From NCBI GenBank assembly GCA_022712815.1, contig JAFLJW010000408.1, forward strand, positions 1 to 13,840: a stretch of DNA of 13,840 nt, written 5' to 3'. Source of the stretch: Pseudodesulfovibrio sp. GTDB lineage: Bacteria; Desulfobacterota; Desulfovibrionia; Desulfovibrionales; Desulfovibrionaceae. Shown here one piece after another: positions 6,209 to 12,036 of this stretch. The notes under the pieces were generated by a model. It did no database searches. It saw only the letters and a list, made by a program, of their open reading frames with translations, and had not been told where the DNA came from. Position numbers and translations under genes: made by a program. Every line of letters starts with the position of its first letter. Within the stretch, counting starts at the first letter, position 1.

Positions 6209-6415
6209 CTATTTGTTTGCCATCAACACCAAGAAAAGCAGGGCGATAGACGTCAACAGGATAAGGATTGCCTTGAGGCAGCCCTTGCGATTTTTCCCTT
6301 GCCATTCCTCCAAGTCGTTCTTTCTACCTGCTATGGGGTGCCCGCATTGAGGGCACGTTTCGGCCTCGGTGGAGACTCCGTTGCCGCATGTCGGGCAGGT
6401 TATCATCTGTGTCAT
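6209..6415 (-). CDS. Zinc-ribbon membrane protein
   Basis: This 68-residue protein has an N-terminal zinc ribbon built from two CxxC pairs (C7/C10 and C21/C24, in CPTCGN and CPQCGH). A charged linker and one C-terminal membrane span (about 48-66, rich in L and I) follow. The architecture, zinc ribbon plus TM, is common in small bacterial and phage membrane proteins of unknown role. AGGAG sits 6 bases before the ATG. It is downstream of the repressor on the same strand with only 30 bases between, so probably co-transcribed and expressed during lysogeny. It could alter the host envelope or bind a partner through the ribbon; neither is demonstrated. Confidence 0.68.
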   Translation of the reverse strand: MTQMITCPTCGNGVSTEAETCPQCGHPIAGRKNDLEEWQGKNRKGCLKAILILLTSIALLFLVLMANK

Positions 6416-6445
6416 TTGTTGCTCCTGATTATAGGATGTTAGCCC

Positions 6446-6922
6446 TTATTTGGTCTTGGTATCTGGTTCGGCTTCATGGAATATGGGTGCAGCCTGTGGC
6501 TCCTCCGCGCCACACATTTTACCATTGGCTATGCTTCGTACCATGGACCAAATCAGGTGGTCCGTGCCCCCGGCTTTACGTAACCCAATCTCGGCATCGC
6601 GCACCGCATCGGCCACTGGTGTGGCTATCTCTGGCTCCGCATCTGGGTGTGGAGGTACTGGCAGGCGCCCACCCACTCGCATTCCCATACGGAAGCCGGA
6701 CACGAACATTTCCCCTTCATCAAAGAAGAGCCACTCTCGACTCACCTGCGGATAGACTTCCAGAACTTCGAGTAGTTGGTGGAGTCGCATAGCCTGTTGT
6801 CCAGATTTTGAGAGGTAATTTGAAAAAGTCGTATTACGTACGGAAAGTTTTTTGCAGAAGGCCGTAACATTTCCGCCTGTCAAAACGGCTATGAGGCTGT
6901 TAAGTCTTTCATATAATTCCAT
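6446..6922 (-). CDS. CI-like phage repressor without peptidase domain
   Basis: This 158-residue protein has an N-terminal HTH region (about 15-50, with VTAFCKKLSVRNTTFSNYLS) and the segment YPQVSREWLFFDEGEMF (57-73), typical of CI/Cro-type phage repressors just after the HTH. The C-terminal part (about 75-158) is proline- and acid-rich and shows no Ser-Lys peptidase (S24/LexA) pattern that I can see. Induction by RecA-promoted self-cleavage is therefore not expected. I chose the ATG at 6922 because GGAAGG ends 8 bases upstream; an in-frame TTG at 6949 would add nine residues. It faces away from a rightward promoter and from the early genes, the classical switch layout. A tandem 11-bp repeat lies immediately upstream. 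Confidence 0.75.
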   Translation of the reverse strand: MELYERLNSLIAVLTGGNVTAFCKKLSVRNTTFSNYLSKSGQQAMRLHQLLEVLEVYPQVSREWLFFDEGEMFVSGFRMGMRVGGRLPVPPHPDAEPEIATPVADAVRDAEIGLRKAGGTDHLIWSMVRSIANGKMCGAEEPQAAPIFHEAEPDTKTK

Positions 6923-6932
6923 AAAGCGTACC

Positions 6933-6954
6933 TTCCAAAATAATTCCAATTAAT
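6933..6954. repeat. Tandem 11-bp direct repeat, possible operator
   Basis: TTCCAAAATAA (6933-6943) is directly followed by TTCCAATTAAT (6944-6954), matching at 8 of 11 positions. It lies between the repressor start and the rightward -35 box, where a repressor operator would be expected. One copy contains the TTTTGGA box (as TCCAAAA) shared with other sites in the immunity region. Binding is inferred. Confidence 0.4.
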
Positions 6955-6984
6955 TTGACTTTAATCAATATTTTCGTATATAAC
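6955..6984 (+). promoter_or_regulatory. Rightward early promoter (sigma70-like)
   Basis: A -35 box TTGACT (6955-6960) is followed after 16-18 bases by TATATA/TATAAC (6977-6984). The -35 box overlaps an imperfect inverted repeat TTGA-N6-TCAA (6955-6968), a plausible operator. The promoter would drive the 45-aa leader ORF at 7029 and possibly the early genes beyond. The spacing is good, but no start site can be proven from sequence. Confidence 0.6.
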
Positions 6985-7028
6985 CAAACCCAACACAACG
7001 ACTATCAACTTGCAAGGAGGCTGTCGTT

Positions 7029-7166
7029 ATGTCGATCTTCAAAAAACTACTATCCAAAGTCTATCCCGCATCAAAAGATCGGGAAACTTTGCAGCGCGAA
7101 CTAGGTATCAGGCTGTCCCCGAATTCCGTTTCACAGCCTGCGCTCCCTGAAGGAGCCAGTTCATAA
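7029..7166 (+). CDS. 45-aa leader ORF of the early region
   Basis: This small ORF has an optimal ribosome-binding site, AAGGAGG (7014-7020), 8 bases before its ATG, and sits 45 bases downstream of the rightward promoter. The product starts with a basic amphipathic stretch (MSIFKKLLSKVYPASKDRE) and ends with a short proline-containing tail; no family is recognised. Its position, directly opposite the repressor, is where cro/ner-type genes usually sit, but it is too short for a clear HTH. The last 59 bases overlap tail to tail with a minus-strand gene, so the two transcripts would be antisense to each other. The strong site is the main support for translation. Confidence 0.6.
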   Translation: MSIFKKLLSKVYPASKDRETLQRELGIRLSPNSVSQPALPEGASS

Positions 7167-7347
7167 TGCCTTCTTTCTCCTCACGCAGATCAGCCAAGAG
7201 CTGCTCGGCCTCGGCCTCGTCGATTTCATCGTCGAACCCGGCCCGGCCCGTCGCCTCGGTGGCTTCGTCCAGCATGGTCCGCACTTCTTCCTTCGACTTG
7301 CCCGTGACCTCGTGCAGGATTTGTACGAATACATCTGCTTTTGTCAT
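7108..7347 (-). CDS. Small acidic helical protein, unknown
   Basis: The product is 79 residues. A middle stretch is very acidic and helical (DDEIDEAEAEQLLADLREEKE), and the N-terminus is ADVFVQILHEVTGKSKEEVR. GGAGG precedes the ATG by 4 bases. I recognise no family. It faces left, against the early promoter, and starts 40 bases from the divergent Cro-like gene, so the 7348-7387 gap must hold control signals for both. Transcription from the rightward promoter would produce antisense RNA across its 3' end. It may be an antagonist or partner of one of the DNA-binding regulators, given its acidic surface; this is a guess. Confidence 0.58.
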   Translation of the reverse strand: MTKADVFVQILHEVTGKSKEEVRTMLDEATEATGRAGFDDEIDEAEAEQLLADLREEKEGIMNWLLQGAQAVKRNSGTA

Positions 7348-7361
7348 GGTGCCTCCAAATT

Positions 7362-7369
7362 TTGATCAA
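7362..7369. promoter_or_regulatory. GATC-centred palindrome in divergent intergenic region
   Basis: TTGATCAA is a perfect 8-bp palindrome in the 40-base gap between two divergent genes. It shares the central TGATCA with the longer palindrome in front of the methyltransferase gene and its TTGA/TCAA arms with the repeat at the early promoter. It is short enough to be chance. Confidence 0.3.
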
Positions 7370-7387
7370 TCTTCTGAGGTTTAATTT

Positions 7388-7684
7388 ATGTCTATCCAAA
7401 AAAACGACACACCGCAAGACGACAGTCTGCCCCTGAGCTATCATCGCCGCCACTGGATGAGGCAACGCAAGCTGACCAATGGCAAGCTTGCCAAGCGTTT
7501 TGGCCTTGGCTCAGACATGTCCGTGTCCAAGATGATGAACAAGGGGCTTGCCTTGCAGAAGTACATCAACATCCTGCGGGACGAATATAACATGCCCGAC
7601 AACCTGCTCCCAAAACCGAGCCGGGGAAAGACTGGCCCTTTGAGCAAAGCCGAGCGTGCCGCCCAGGTATCTGCTCTCGCATAA
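7388..7684 (+). CDS. Cro-like HTH DNA-binding protein
   Basis: This 98-residue basic protein has a probable helix-turn-helix near residues 29-52 (KLTNGKLAKRFGLGSDMSVSKMM) followed by NKGLALQKYINILRDEYNMP, which resembles the C-terminal helices of small phage regulators. GAGG lies about 9 bases before the ATG. It is divergent from the acidic minus-strand gene and ends just before an intergenic region with paired direct repeats, so it is well placed to control the CII-like operon and itself. The first few codons include one of the TTTTGGA boxes (minus strand 7395-7401). The HTH is judged by eye; the role as Cro or as an activator is inferred. Confidence 0.62.
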   Translation: MSIQKNDTPQDDSLPLSYHRRHWMRQRKLTNGKLAKRFGLGSDMSVSKMMNKGLALQKYINILRDEYNMPDNLLPKPSRGKTGPLSKAERAAQVSALA

Positions 7685-7722
7685 TTTTGGATTTAATTGT
7701 GCGTTTTTTGGACATAATTACA
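7685..7722. repeat. Paired 17-bp direct repeats, 21-bp period, probable operator
   Basis: TTTTGGATTTAATTGTG (7685-7701) and TTTTGGACATAATTACA (7706-7722) match at TTTTGGAnnTAATT and are exactly 21 bases apart, two helical turns, so a regulator dimer could bind both on one face. They lie 51 bases upstream of the CII-like gene. The ligand is unknown; the CI-like, Cro-like and CII-like proteins are all candidates. Confidence 0.48.
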
Positions 7723-7772
7723 AAGTCTCGAACAACCGTATCAATTGCAACATTGAACCGAGGAACCAATCA

Positions 7773-8213
7773 ATGGACACGACATTGACAGGAGTCTGCC
7801 AGGAGGCGGTCCAAACCAAGGGCACGAAAGTGGTCGCCGCCGAGCTGGGTGTGAACAGTAATGTGTTCGGCAACGAGCTGAACTCGTTCAATGATCGCAA
7901 CAAGCTTGGCGCGGACATGGTCTACCCGATCATGAAGACGTGCGACGACGATTCCCCTCTCCATTTTCTGGCTCAGTTGCGCGGCGGTGTGTTCATCAAG
8001 CTGCCCAAGGCGAATCCCGACAGCCCGGTGGACATTGCGTCCATCAAGGTGGTCAAGGAATTCGGCGAATTGATGGCGACCTATGGCGAGGCGCTGTCCG
8101 ATGGAACCATCTCCCGGCAGGACCTCAAGAATATTCTCAAGGAAGGATACGAATCGGTGGAAGCCATCATGTCCATGCTCAAGCTGGTGGAAACGATGGA
8201 GGGTGGCAAGTAA
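7773..8213 (+). CDS. Phage regulatory CII-family protein
   Basis: This 146-residue protein matches the layout of the phage CII-family regulators (Pfam Phage_CP76). It has an N-terminal HTH-like part (about 6-45, with KVVAAELGVNSNVFGNELN), the central PLHFLAQLRGGVFIKLP (62-78), and a helical C-terminal part (90-140) with VKEFGELMATYGEALSDGTISRQDL-type repeats of hydrophobic residues. Such proteins are proposed to activate or repress early promoters. The ATG at 7773 is preceded by GAGGA; an upstream open frame has no site. It ends in TAATG, overlapping the next gene. The 88-base region in front contains the paired direct repeats, so it heads a transcription unit. Confidence 0.78.
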   Translation: MDTTLTGVCQEAVQTKGTKVVAAELGVNSNVFGNELNSFNDRNKLGADMVYPIMKTCDDDSPLHFLAQLRGGVFIKLPKANPDSPVDIASIKVVKEFGELMATYGEALSDGTISRQDLKNILKEGYESVEAIMSMLKLVETMEGGK

Positions 8214-8740
8214 TGCAGTCCTGGAAAGCTTCTCGACCCATTCTGATTATTGTAGGTTGCTCAGATGCTGCTCTGTCGGAGTTCATGCGCGCTGACCTTA
8301 TGACCGATCTTAGATGCAACGCATGTTCCATCAATAGGATGGCGGAAGTCCTGACAGGCACCATTGCCTATTCATTTCACGCCGAACTGCTTGTCAATAA
8401 GTATAGCATAGCTCCCCATATTCACCTTGCTTCCTGCAATGCCCACCCCGGCGTGAATCACTACCCCTTGCCACGCGCCAAGCGCAAAGGCTCCTCCGCC
8501 CTGCAGGCCGCATGGCTTGCCATGGAATGCTGGGGTTATGACGGTGTGATCTTCGCGGGCGTGGCCCTGGGTGATGCCGATTGCTTCGGCGGCACCGCCA
8601 ACTATTCATTTTTCCGCAAGCACTGGCCCGCCTTCGCCACCATCCATGGCGAGCGTTGCCGGGCCATGTCCGGATACACCGCCGAATTGTTCGGCACCCC
8701 TGACCCGGAATGGGTCAAGCAGATGTTGAAGGAGAAGTAG
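8213..8740 (+). CDS. Rossmann-like phage protein, unknown function
   Basis: The product is 175 residues. Its start ATG overlaps the CII stop. It opens with a beta-strand (PILIIVGCSDAA) and later has GSSALQAAWLAMECWGYDG followed by VIFAGVALGDADCFGG, a strand-turn-helix pattern typical of a Rossmann-like alpha/beta fold. The end has MSGYTAELFGTPDPEW. I recall similar short phage proteins with a 'HYPLPR...GSSAL' core, sometimes compared to sugar- or nucleotide-transfer enzymes, but no catalytic set can be assigned. Five cysteines are scattered. It is translationally coupled to the CII-family gene and followed after two bases by another small ORF, so it belongs to the early operon. Confidence 0.55.
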   Translation: MQSWKASRPILIIVGCSDAALSEFMRADLMTDLRCNACSINRMAEVLTGTIAYSFHAELLVNKYSIAPHIHLASCNAHPGVNHYPLPRAKRKGSSALQAAWLAMECWGYDGVIFAGVALGDADCFGGTANYSFFRKHWPAFATIHGERCRAMSGYTAELFGTPDPEWVKQMLKEK

Positions 8741-8742
8741 CC

Positions 8743-8964
8743 ATGACCGCATTTAGCACCATGACCGCAGATCAACACATCGCGGCGGCAGAGCGGCATC
8801 TTGCGGCAGCGATGCAGACCAAGGGAAATGATAATTTTGTCCGGCCCAAGCTGTCCATGGCGTTGATGGCGTTGTCCCTGTTGGACAAGCCCATGGCAGC
8901 CCCGGCGGTGCAGGTTGCCCCGCCCGGAGGCGGTGAACGCGGGTTGCCCAGAGGCGATTGGTAA
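8743..8964 (+). CDS. Small helical phage protein, unknown
   Basis: The product is 73 residues. Its N-terminal half is an amphipathic helix (MTADQHIAAAERHLAAAMQ), followed by a second helix (PKLSMALMALSLLD) and a disordered proline/glycine tail ending in RGDW. No family is recognised. AAGGAGAAG is just upstream, partly inside the previous gene. An in-frame upstream GTG-like extension (from 8710) has no site. It is probably a small accessory or regulatory protein of the early operon. Confidence 0.6.
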   Translation: MTAFSTMTADQHIAAAERHLAAAMQTKGNDNFVRPKLSMALMALSLLDKPMAAPAVQVAPPGGGERGLPRGDW

Positions 8965-8972
8965 AACGATAT

Positions 8973-9064
8973 TTCCCGGCGCACCGGAATGGTTTCGGTG
9001 ATCGCCCTGCCGGGTGGTTCCTTTGAGAAAAACAGAATCATATCGGGAGTCGGGGCGACTCCCG
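8973..9064 (+). other. Gene-free leader with strong hairpin
   Basis: The 121-base gap between two genes (8965-9088) contains a hairpin with a 9-bp perfect stem (CGGGAGTCG at 9044-9052 with CGACTCCCG at 9056-9064, GGG loop), starting 12 bases before the TGGAGG of the next gene. A weaker hairpin with a bulge lies near 8973-8990 (TTCCCGG and CCGGAA). No U-run follows, so it is not a classic terminator. It could slow or gate translation of the next gene. Confidence 0.45.
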
Positions 9065-9088
9065 GTGACAACAACTGGAGGCAAGATG

Positions 9089-9256
9089 ATGATTGGATTG
9101 TTTCAATATGCGGCAGAAATCAATCTTGGGATGCTCATCGTGGCAGCTCTCATCATCGGCGGTCTTGCCGGTGTGTTGCTCGGATCATGGGTCACCCGCT
9201 CACGCCTTGAGCGCGAGGCAGGTCGGCTCCGTTTGCCCCGGCGGTTGTCGTCATGA
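9089..9256 (+). CDS. Small single-TM membrane protein
   Basis: The product is about 55 residues: a short N-terminus, one hydrophobic span (about 13-34, LGMLIVAALIIGGLAGVLLG), then a basic C-terminal tail (RSRLEREAGRLRLPRRL). The tandem ATGs at 9086 and 9089 both fit; the second is 7 bases from GGAGG and is preferred. The stop overlaps the next start (ATGA). Size and topology are compatible with a membrane-targeting accessory, such as superinfection control, but no family is recognised. The positive tail should stay in the cytoplasm. Confidence 0.6.
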   Translation: MIGLFQYAAEINLGMLIVAALIIGGLAGVLLGSWVTRSRLEREAGRLRLPRRLSS

Positions 9257-9636
9257 CTAGACGTCAAATTAACACTGTGCGCGAAAAGGTGCTTGCCCAT
9301 ATCCTTTTGCGGCGGCTCCGGTCGTTTCAGGGCGATGTATTGCTGCCCGAACTGTACGAGGCGTTCCGGGCCGAACCGATTCACGGGGATGTTCAATTTT
9401 GGGGGTATGCCGCGTTTGCCAAGTGGATCGGGAAAAATCCGAGTCTGGTGGTGGAGATCATGACCAGGGGAACCAATCGTCCTCACAGCATCTTGAGAGT
9501 GGATGCCAGGGCCGCGCTGTTTGTCGGGGCCAGGACCGGCGAGACCCTTCATGTTGATTTTCAACAACTTCGGGACGATGAATTTACGCCCTACGGCGAT
9601 TTTTCGCCGTCCATGCAGCATGAGGAGTGGTCATGA
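9253..9636 (+). CDS. Phage protein, unknown, winged-helix-like N-terminus
   Basis: The product is 127 residues. The N-terminal 75 are helical, with VREKVLAHILLRRLRSFQGDVLLPELYEAFR and VQFWGYAAFAKWIGKNPSLVVEIM, a shape that could be a winged helix. The C-terminal part carries strands (HSILRVDARAALFVGARTG, ETLHVDFQQL). No family is recognised. It overlaps both the preceding and following genes by ATGA, so it is strongly coupled within the early operon. It may be a DNA- or RNA-binding regulator; this is only suggested by the helix pattern. Confidence 0.58.
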   Translation: MTRRQINTVREKVLAHILLRRLRSFQGDVLLPELYEAFRAEPIHGDVQFWGYAAFAKWIGKNPSLVVEIMTRGTNRPHSILRVDARAALFVGARTGETLHVDFQQLRDDEFTPYGDFSPSMQHEEWS

Positions 9637-9842
9637 GTGATCTGCCTCTTGATTACGCCCGATGCTACGACCCCGGCTGTCCAAAATGGCAGAGCAAGGA
9701 ATGCGCCCGGGCTGAGGAGCAAGGGAATGACGTGGCGATCTCATGGTTGCGACCCCGGCGCAAGCAAGGCGGCAAGGATTGCGAAATGTGCATAGAGCTG
9801 CCGGGCAAGAAGGCGGCGGGGAATGGAGGAGATCGTTTATGA
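9633..9842 (+). CDS. Cysteine-rich small phage protein
   Basis: The product is 69 residues with five cysteines: RCYDPGC near the N-terminus, one in KEC, and a DCEMC pair. A basic stretch (RPRRKQGGKD) lies between the groups. The pattern suggests a small metal-binding (zinc) module; the set does not match a family I can name. GAGGAG sits 5 bases before the ATG at 9633. The start overlaps the previous stop (ATGA), and its stop overlaps the next start (ATGA again), giving three consecutive coupled genes. Confidence 0.6.
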   Translation: MSDLPLDYARCYDPGCPKWQSKECARAEEQGNDVAISWLRPRRKQGGKDCEMCIELPGKKAAGNGGDRL

Positions 9843-10045
9843 GCATTGAATTTATTAACTTCCCCCCGGCTGTTGTAGGCTTGATGGTTTCCGCCAATTT
9901 TGAGCCTGACGATGCACCGGATGACACTATCGAGGTCACGTTCCAATTGCCCAAGGAATACATTGTTTCCAGAAAAAATGTGGTGCTGATTGACCTTGAT
10001 AGGTGGACCGAATTTGTTGCGGAACTGACGGAAAATGAGAGGTAG
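9839..10045 (+). CDS. Small beta-rich phage protein, unknown
   Basis: The product is 68 residues. It has short strands (VVGLMVSANFEP, TIEVTFQLP, NVVLIDLDRWTEFV) and an acidic middle (EPDDAPDDTIE). The ATG overlaps the previous gene by ATGA and has GGAGGAG upstream. No family is recognised. It reads like a small soluble accessory protein of the early operon; the high acidic content is compatible with a DNA mimic, but that is speculative. Confidence 0.55.
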   Translation: MSIEFINFPPAVVGLMVSANFEPDDAPDDTIEVTFQLPKEYIVSRKNVVLIDLDRWTEFVAELTENER

Positions 10046-10052
10046 GTTTGGA

Positions 10053-10535
10053 ATGAGCGAAAATAGCAAAGTCATAGAGTTCCAAGAAATGGTTGGGGCA
10101 AAAAACGTTCCGGTCATGTTCGTTCCGGCCAGTCGAGGCGGTCTGTCAGTTCGCACCAGCAACGATAAGGCATGGTGTACGTGCGCGTATTCTCCAGGAG
10201 ACAACCGCGAAGGCCAAACCCTCATCACGGCGGCAGCCCTCAATATTTATTCCGCTCTTTCTCAAGGTGAAATTGAGATTGCCAACCCTGCATTCGTCGA
10301 ACTTGTTCACCGAGCAGACTGCGAAGTAATCGCCAATGCAAGCAAGGGCGATTACGCCGACTGGCAGCCTGGTCCAGATGATCTTGTTTCTGAAATCCAC
10401 TACCACGCCGACAAGCTGCTTGCCGCGTCTGACTCTGGCGATTTGGACGAAATCAAGGAGTACCTTGCCGACCTGTTTAACTACGTTCGCAAGGGCTGGG
10501 AACAGGCCGAGAACTGCACCGAGAATGGAGGGTAG
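10053..10535 (+). CDS. Phage protein, unknown, helical C-terminus
   Basis: The product is 160 residues: an N-terminal part with short strands (VPVMFVPASRGGLSV), a middle AALNIYSALSQGE, and an acidic helical C-terminus (ADKLLAASDSGDLDEIKEYLADLFNYV). I recognise no domain. The ATG at 10053 was chosen over the upstream in-frame start at 10035 because AGAGG/GTAGG lies at a suitable distance. It is 7 bases after the previous stop and 6 bases before the next start, so it is in the same transcription unit. Three cysteines are present without a clear metal-binding spacing. Confidence 0.58.
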   Translation: MSENSKVIEFQEMVGAKNVPVMFVPASRGGLSVRTSNDKAWCTCAYSPGDNREGQTLITAAALNIYSALSQGEIEIANPAFVELVHRADCEVIANASKGDYADWQPGPDDLVSEIHYHADKLLAASDSGDLDEIKEYLADLFNYVRKGWEQAENCTENGG

Positions 10536-10541
10536 CTAGGC

Positions 10542-11288
10542 ATGTCTATGAAACCAATACTTTTCAGCGGGCCTATGGTGCGAGCCATTTTGGAAAAGCA
10601 AAACCCGAAGACGCAGACGCGCCGGGTGGCTCAGACCAAGGGCGCAAGCGTATGTGATTCTGCCCCCCTGCAAGACCTCAATTGGTGCGGCGATGTTGTA
10701 GACGATGCCTCCCATCTGTTCGAGCATGGTGATGTTTATCTGAAGGTGCCGGATGCTGGAACTGAAACGCGCCACCGTGTTTTTCCCAAGTACAAAAAAA
10801 GCGACATCCTTTGGGTGCGTGAGACATGGCGCGAATGGGATGAGAGCGACGAAATTGACGACGATCCCGAAGAGTTCAGAGAGTGGCGTCCTCGTACCGA
10901 TCCTCTCCCAGCATGTATGCGCGCAGATTGTGGCGAACTTGAAGAGGAGCAAAGAGAAGCCGGGTTGAAATGGCGGCCTTCCATCTTCATGCCTAAATGG
11001 GCGTGCCGTCTCTTCCTTGAGGTGGAGAACATCAGAGCCGAACGAGTAGCCAACCTTACCACAAGCGATGCATACGCCGAGGGTGTTGCCCATTACGTCC
11101 GCACTGCCGAATTCAAGGGGTTGAATATCAACTCCAAGCCAGCTGGCGCGCACTCCTCAGTCATGGCCTTTTATCAGCTTTGGAACTCCATCAACGCCAA
11201 GCGTGGTTTTGGTTGGGATGAAAACCCGTGGGTATGGGTCTACGAGTTTAAGCGCACCTTGAAACCGGCCAACTGGCCTACCGTTTGA
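10542..11288 (+). CDS. ASCH-fold-like phage protein
   Basis: This 248-residue protein has the conserved elements of a widespread phage ASCH-type family: MKPILFSGPMVRAILE followed by TQTRRV, SDILWVRETW (about 88-97), PSIFMPKWACRLFLEVENIRAERVANL (about 147-173, the ASCH strand region), and a C-terminal WNSINAKRGFGWDENPWVWVYEF. ASCH folds resemble PUA-type RNA-binding domains and are thought to bind RNA or modified nucleotides; what this subfamily does is not known. A tandem second ATG lies at 10548, and GGAGGG lies upstream. Note that a large acidic insert lies between 98 and 147. It is the last plus-strand gene before the inverted moron. Confidence 0.78.
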   Translation: MSMKPILFSGPMVRAILEKQNPKTQTRRVAQTKGASVCDSAPLQDLNWCGDVVDDASHLFEHGDVYLKVPDAGTETRHRVFPKYKKSDILWVRETWREWDESDEIDDDPEEFREWRPRTDPLPACMRADCGELEEEQREAGLKWRPSIFMPKWACRLFLEVENIRAERVANLTTSDAYAEGVAHYVRTAEFKGLNINSKPAGAHSSVMAFYQLWNSINAKRGFGWDENPWVWVYEFKRTLKPANWPTV

Positions 11289-11289
11289 T

Positions 11290-11307
11290 AGGAGGTTTGG
11301 GAAGATG
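11290..11307 (+). promoter_or_regulatory. Orphan ribosome-binding site and start codon
   Basis: AGGAGG (11290-11295) is followed after 9 bases by ATG (11305-11307), pointing right into the antisense of the inverted membrane-protein gene. The 249-codon frame that follows mirrors the minus-strand gene and has no protein-like features, so I treat it as a shadow and the start signal as a probable remnant of a gene displaced by the insertion. Confidence 0.4.
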
Positions 11308-11313
11308 CATACA

Positions 11314-12003
11314 TTATCTGCAAAAGCCAGACAGCTCCTGAATTTTTTGGTTCGCGTTGTACCACTCCCAGTCAATGGGGGTGAATATGGCTATGAAAAC
11401 CATGAGTATAGAGACACCCCCAAAGGCAACAGGGAGCCAATACTCAAGATAGAAAGAGTACCTAGTTGTTTTTTGGTAATCCCAAAACCGTTGAGCAAAC
11501 AATGGAAGCTTTTCCATACTATATGCGACATTTTTTATATATTGATCAGTTTCTTCTTTGTTTATGTATGTGTTCAATCGCTCTGTTATCTTTTTGATCC
11601 GTTTCATTATGGTATCTTGATCCAGAGTTGTATCTGTCTCAATGGTGAAATCGCTCGAAGGTTCGGCCTCAGAGTGCTCTTTGGGCGTCAATCCTGTCAA
11701 ACGAAGCTTCCACCTGTTGTATGTCTGCCATCCCATCCAGCTAAAATAGATCCAGAAGTACGATGTAATAATGAGCATGGCGTGAGGGATGTAGTGCAAT
11801 GGCAAACCACTAATGGTTATCCCCATTGCTGTAGGCATAGAACTTATACGACCGCCAAAAAATATAGCCATACACAAAATACAGCAAAGCAAAAGGTTAC
11901 GTCTAACCTTGAGAACTTGGAGAGGAAGTTCAATAAATGGTTCAATGATTATGTCCTCATGCGGGATATTCAATTTTCTTTGTTCTCTTATTTGCTCAAG
12001 CAT
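11314..12003 (-). CDS. Three-TM membrane protein, probable phage moron
   Basis: The product is 229 residues. Three hydrophobic spans are predicted near 36-50 (LLLCCILCMAIFF), 72-92 (HAMLIITSYFWIYFSWMGW) and 186-209 (LEYWLPVAFGGVSILMVFIAIF). A soluble helical segment (about 105-175, charged and rich in E, K, D) lies between spans 2 and 3. No family is recognised. GAGGAG precedes the ATG by 6 bases, and a promoter with TTGACA is visible upstream, so the gene is autonomous. It is clearly A/T-richer than neighbours and lies against the direction of the early operon between the ASCH and PP-loop genes. That is the signature of a moron, often a superinfection-exclusion, host-fitness or antiphage gene expressed from the prophage. 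Function is inferred only from context. Confidence 0.72.
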   Translation of the reverse strand: MLEQIREQRKLNIPHEDIIIEPFIELPLQVLKVRRNLLLCCILCMAIFFGGRISSMPTAMGITISGLPLHYIPHAMLIITSYFWIYFSWMGWQTYNRWKLRLTGLTPKEHSEAEPSSDFTIETDTTLDQDTIMKRIKKITERLNTYINKEETDQYIKNVAYSMEKLPLFAQRFWDYQKTTRYSFYLEYWLPVAFGGVSILMVFIAIFTPIDWEWYNANQKIQELSGFCR

Positions 12004-12036
12004 TTTTTCTCCTCAAAAAGTATTCCTATCAACGAC

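Noticed and set aside
5913..6305. A 130-codon minus-strand frame across the small-protein region
   Set aside because: No ribosome site, and it overlaps in another frame the 69-aa gene (5920-6129), which has a clear one. Taken as a shadow.
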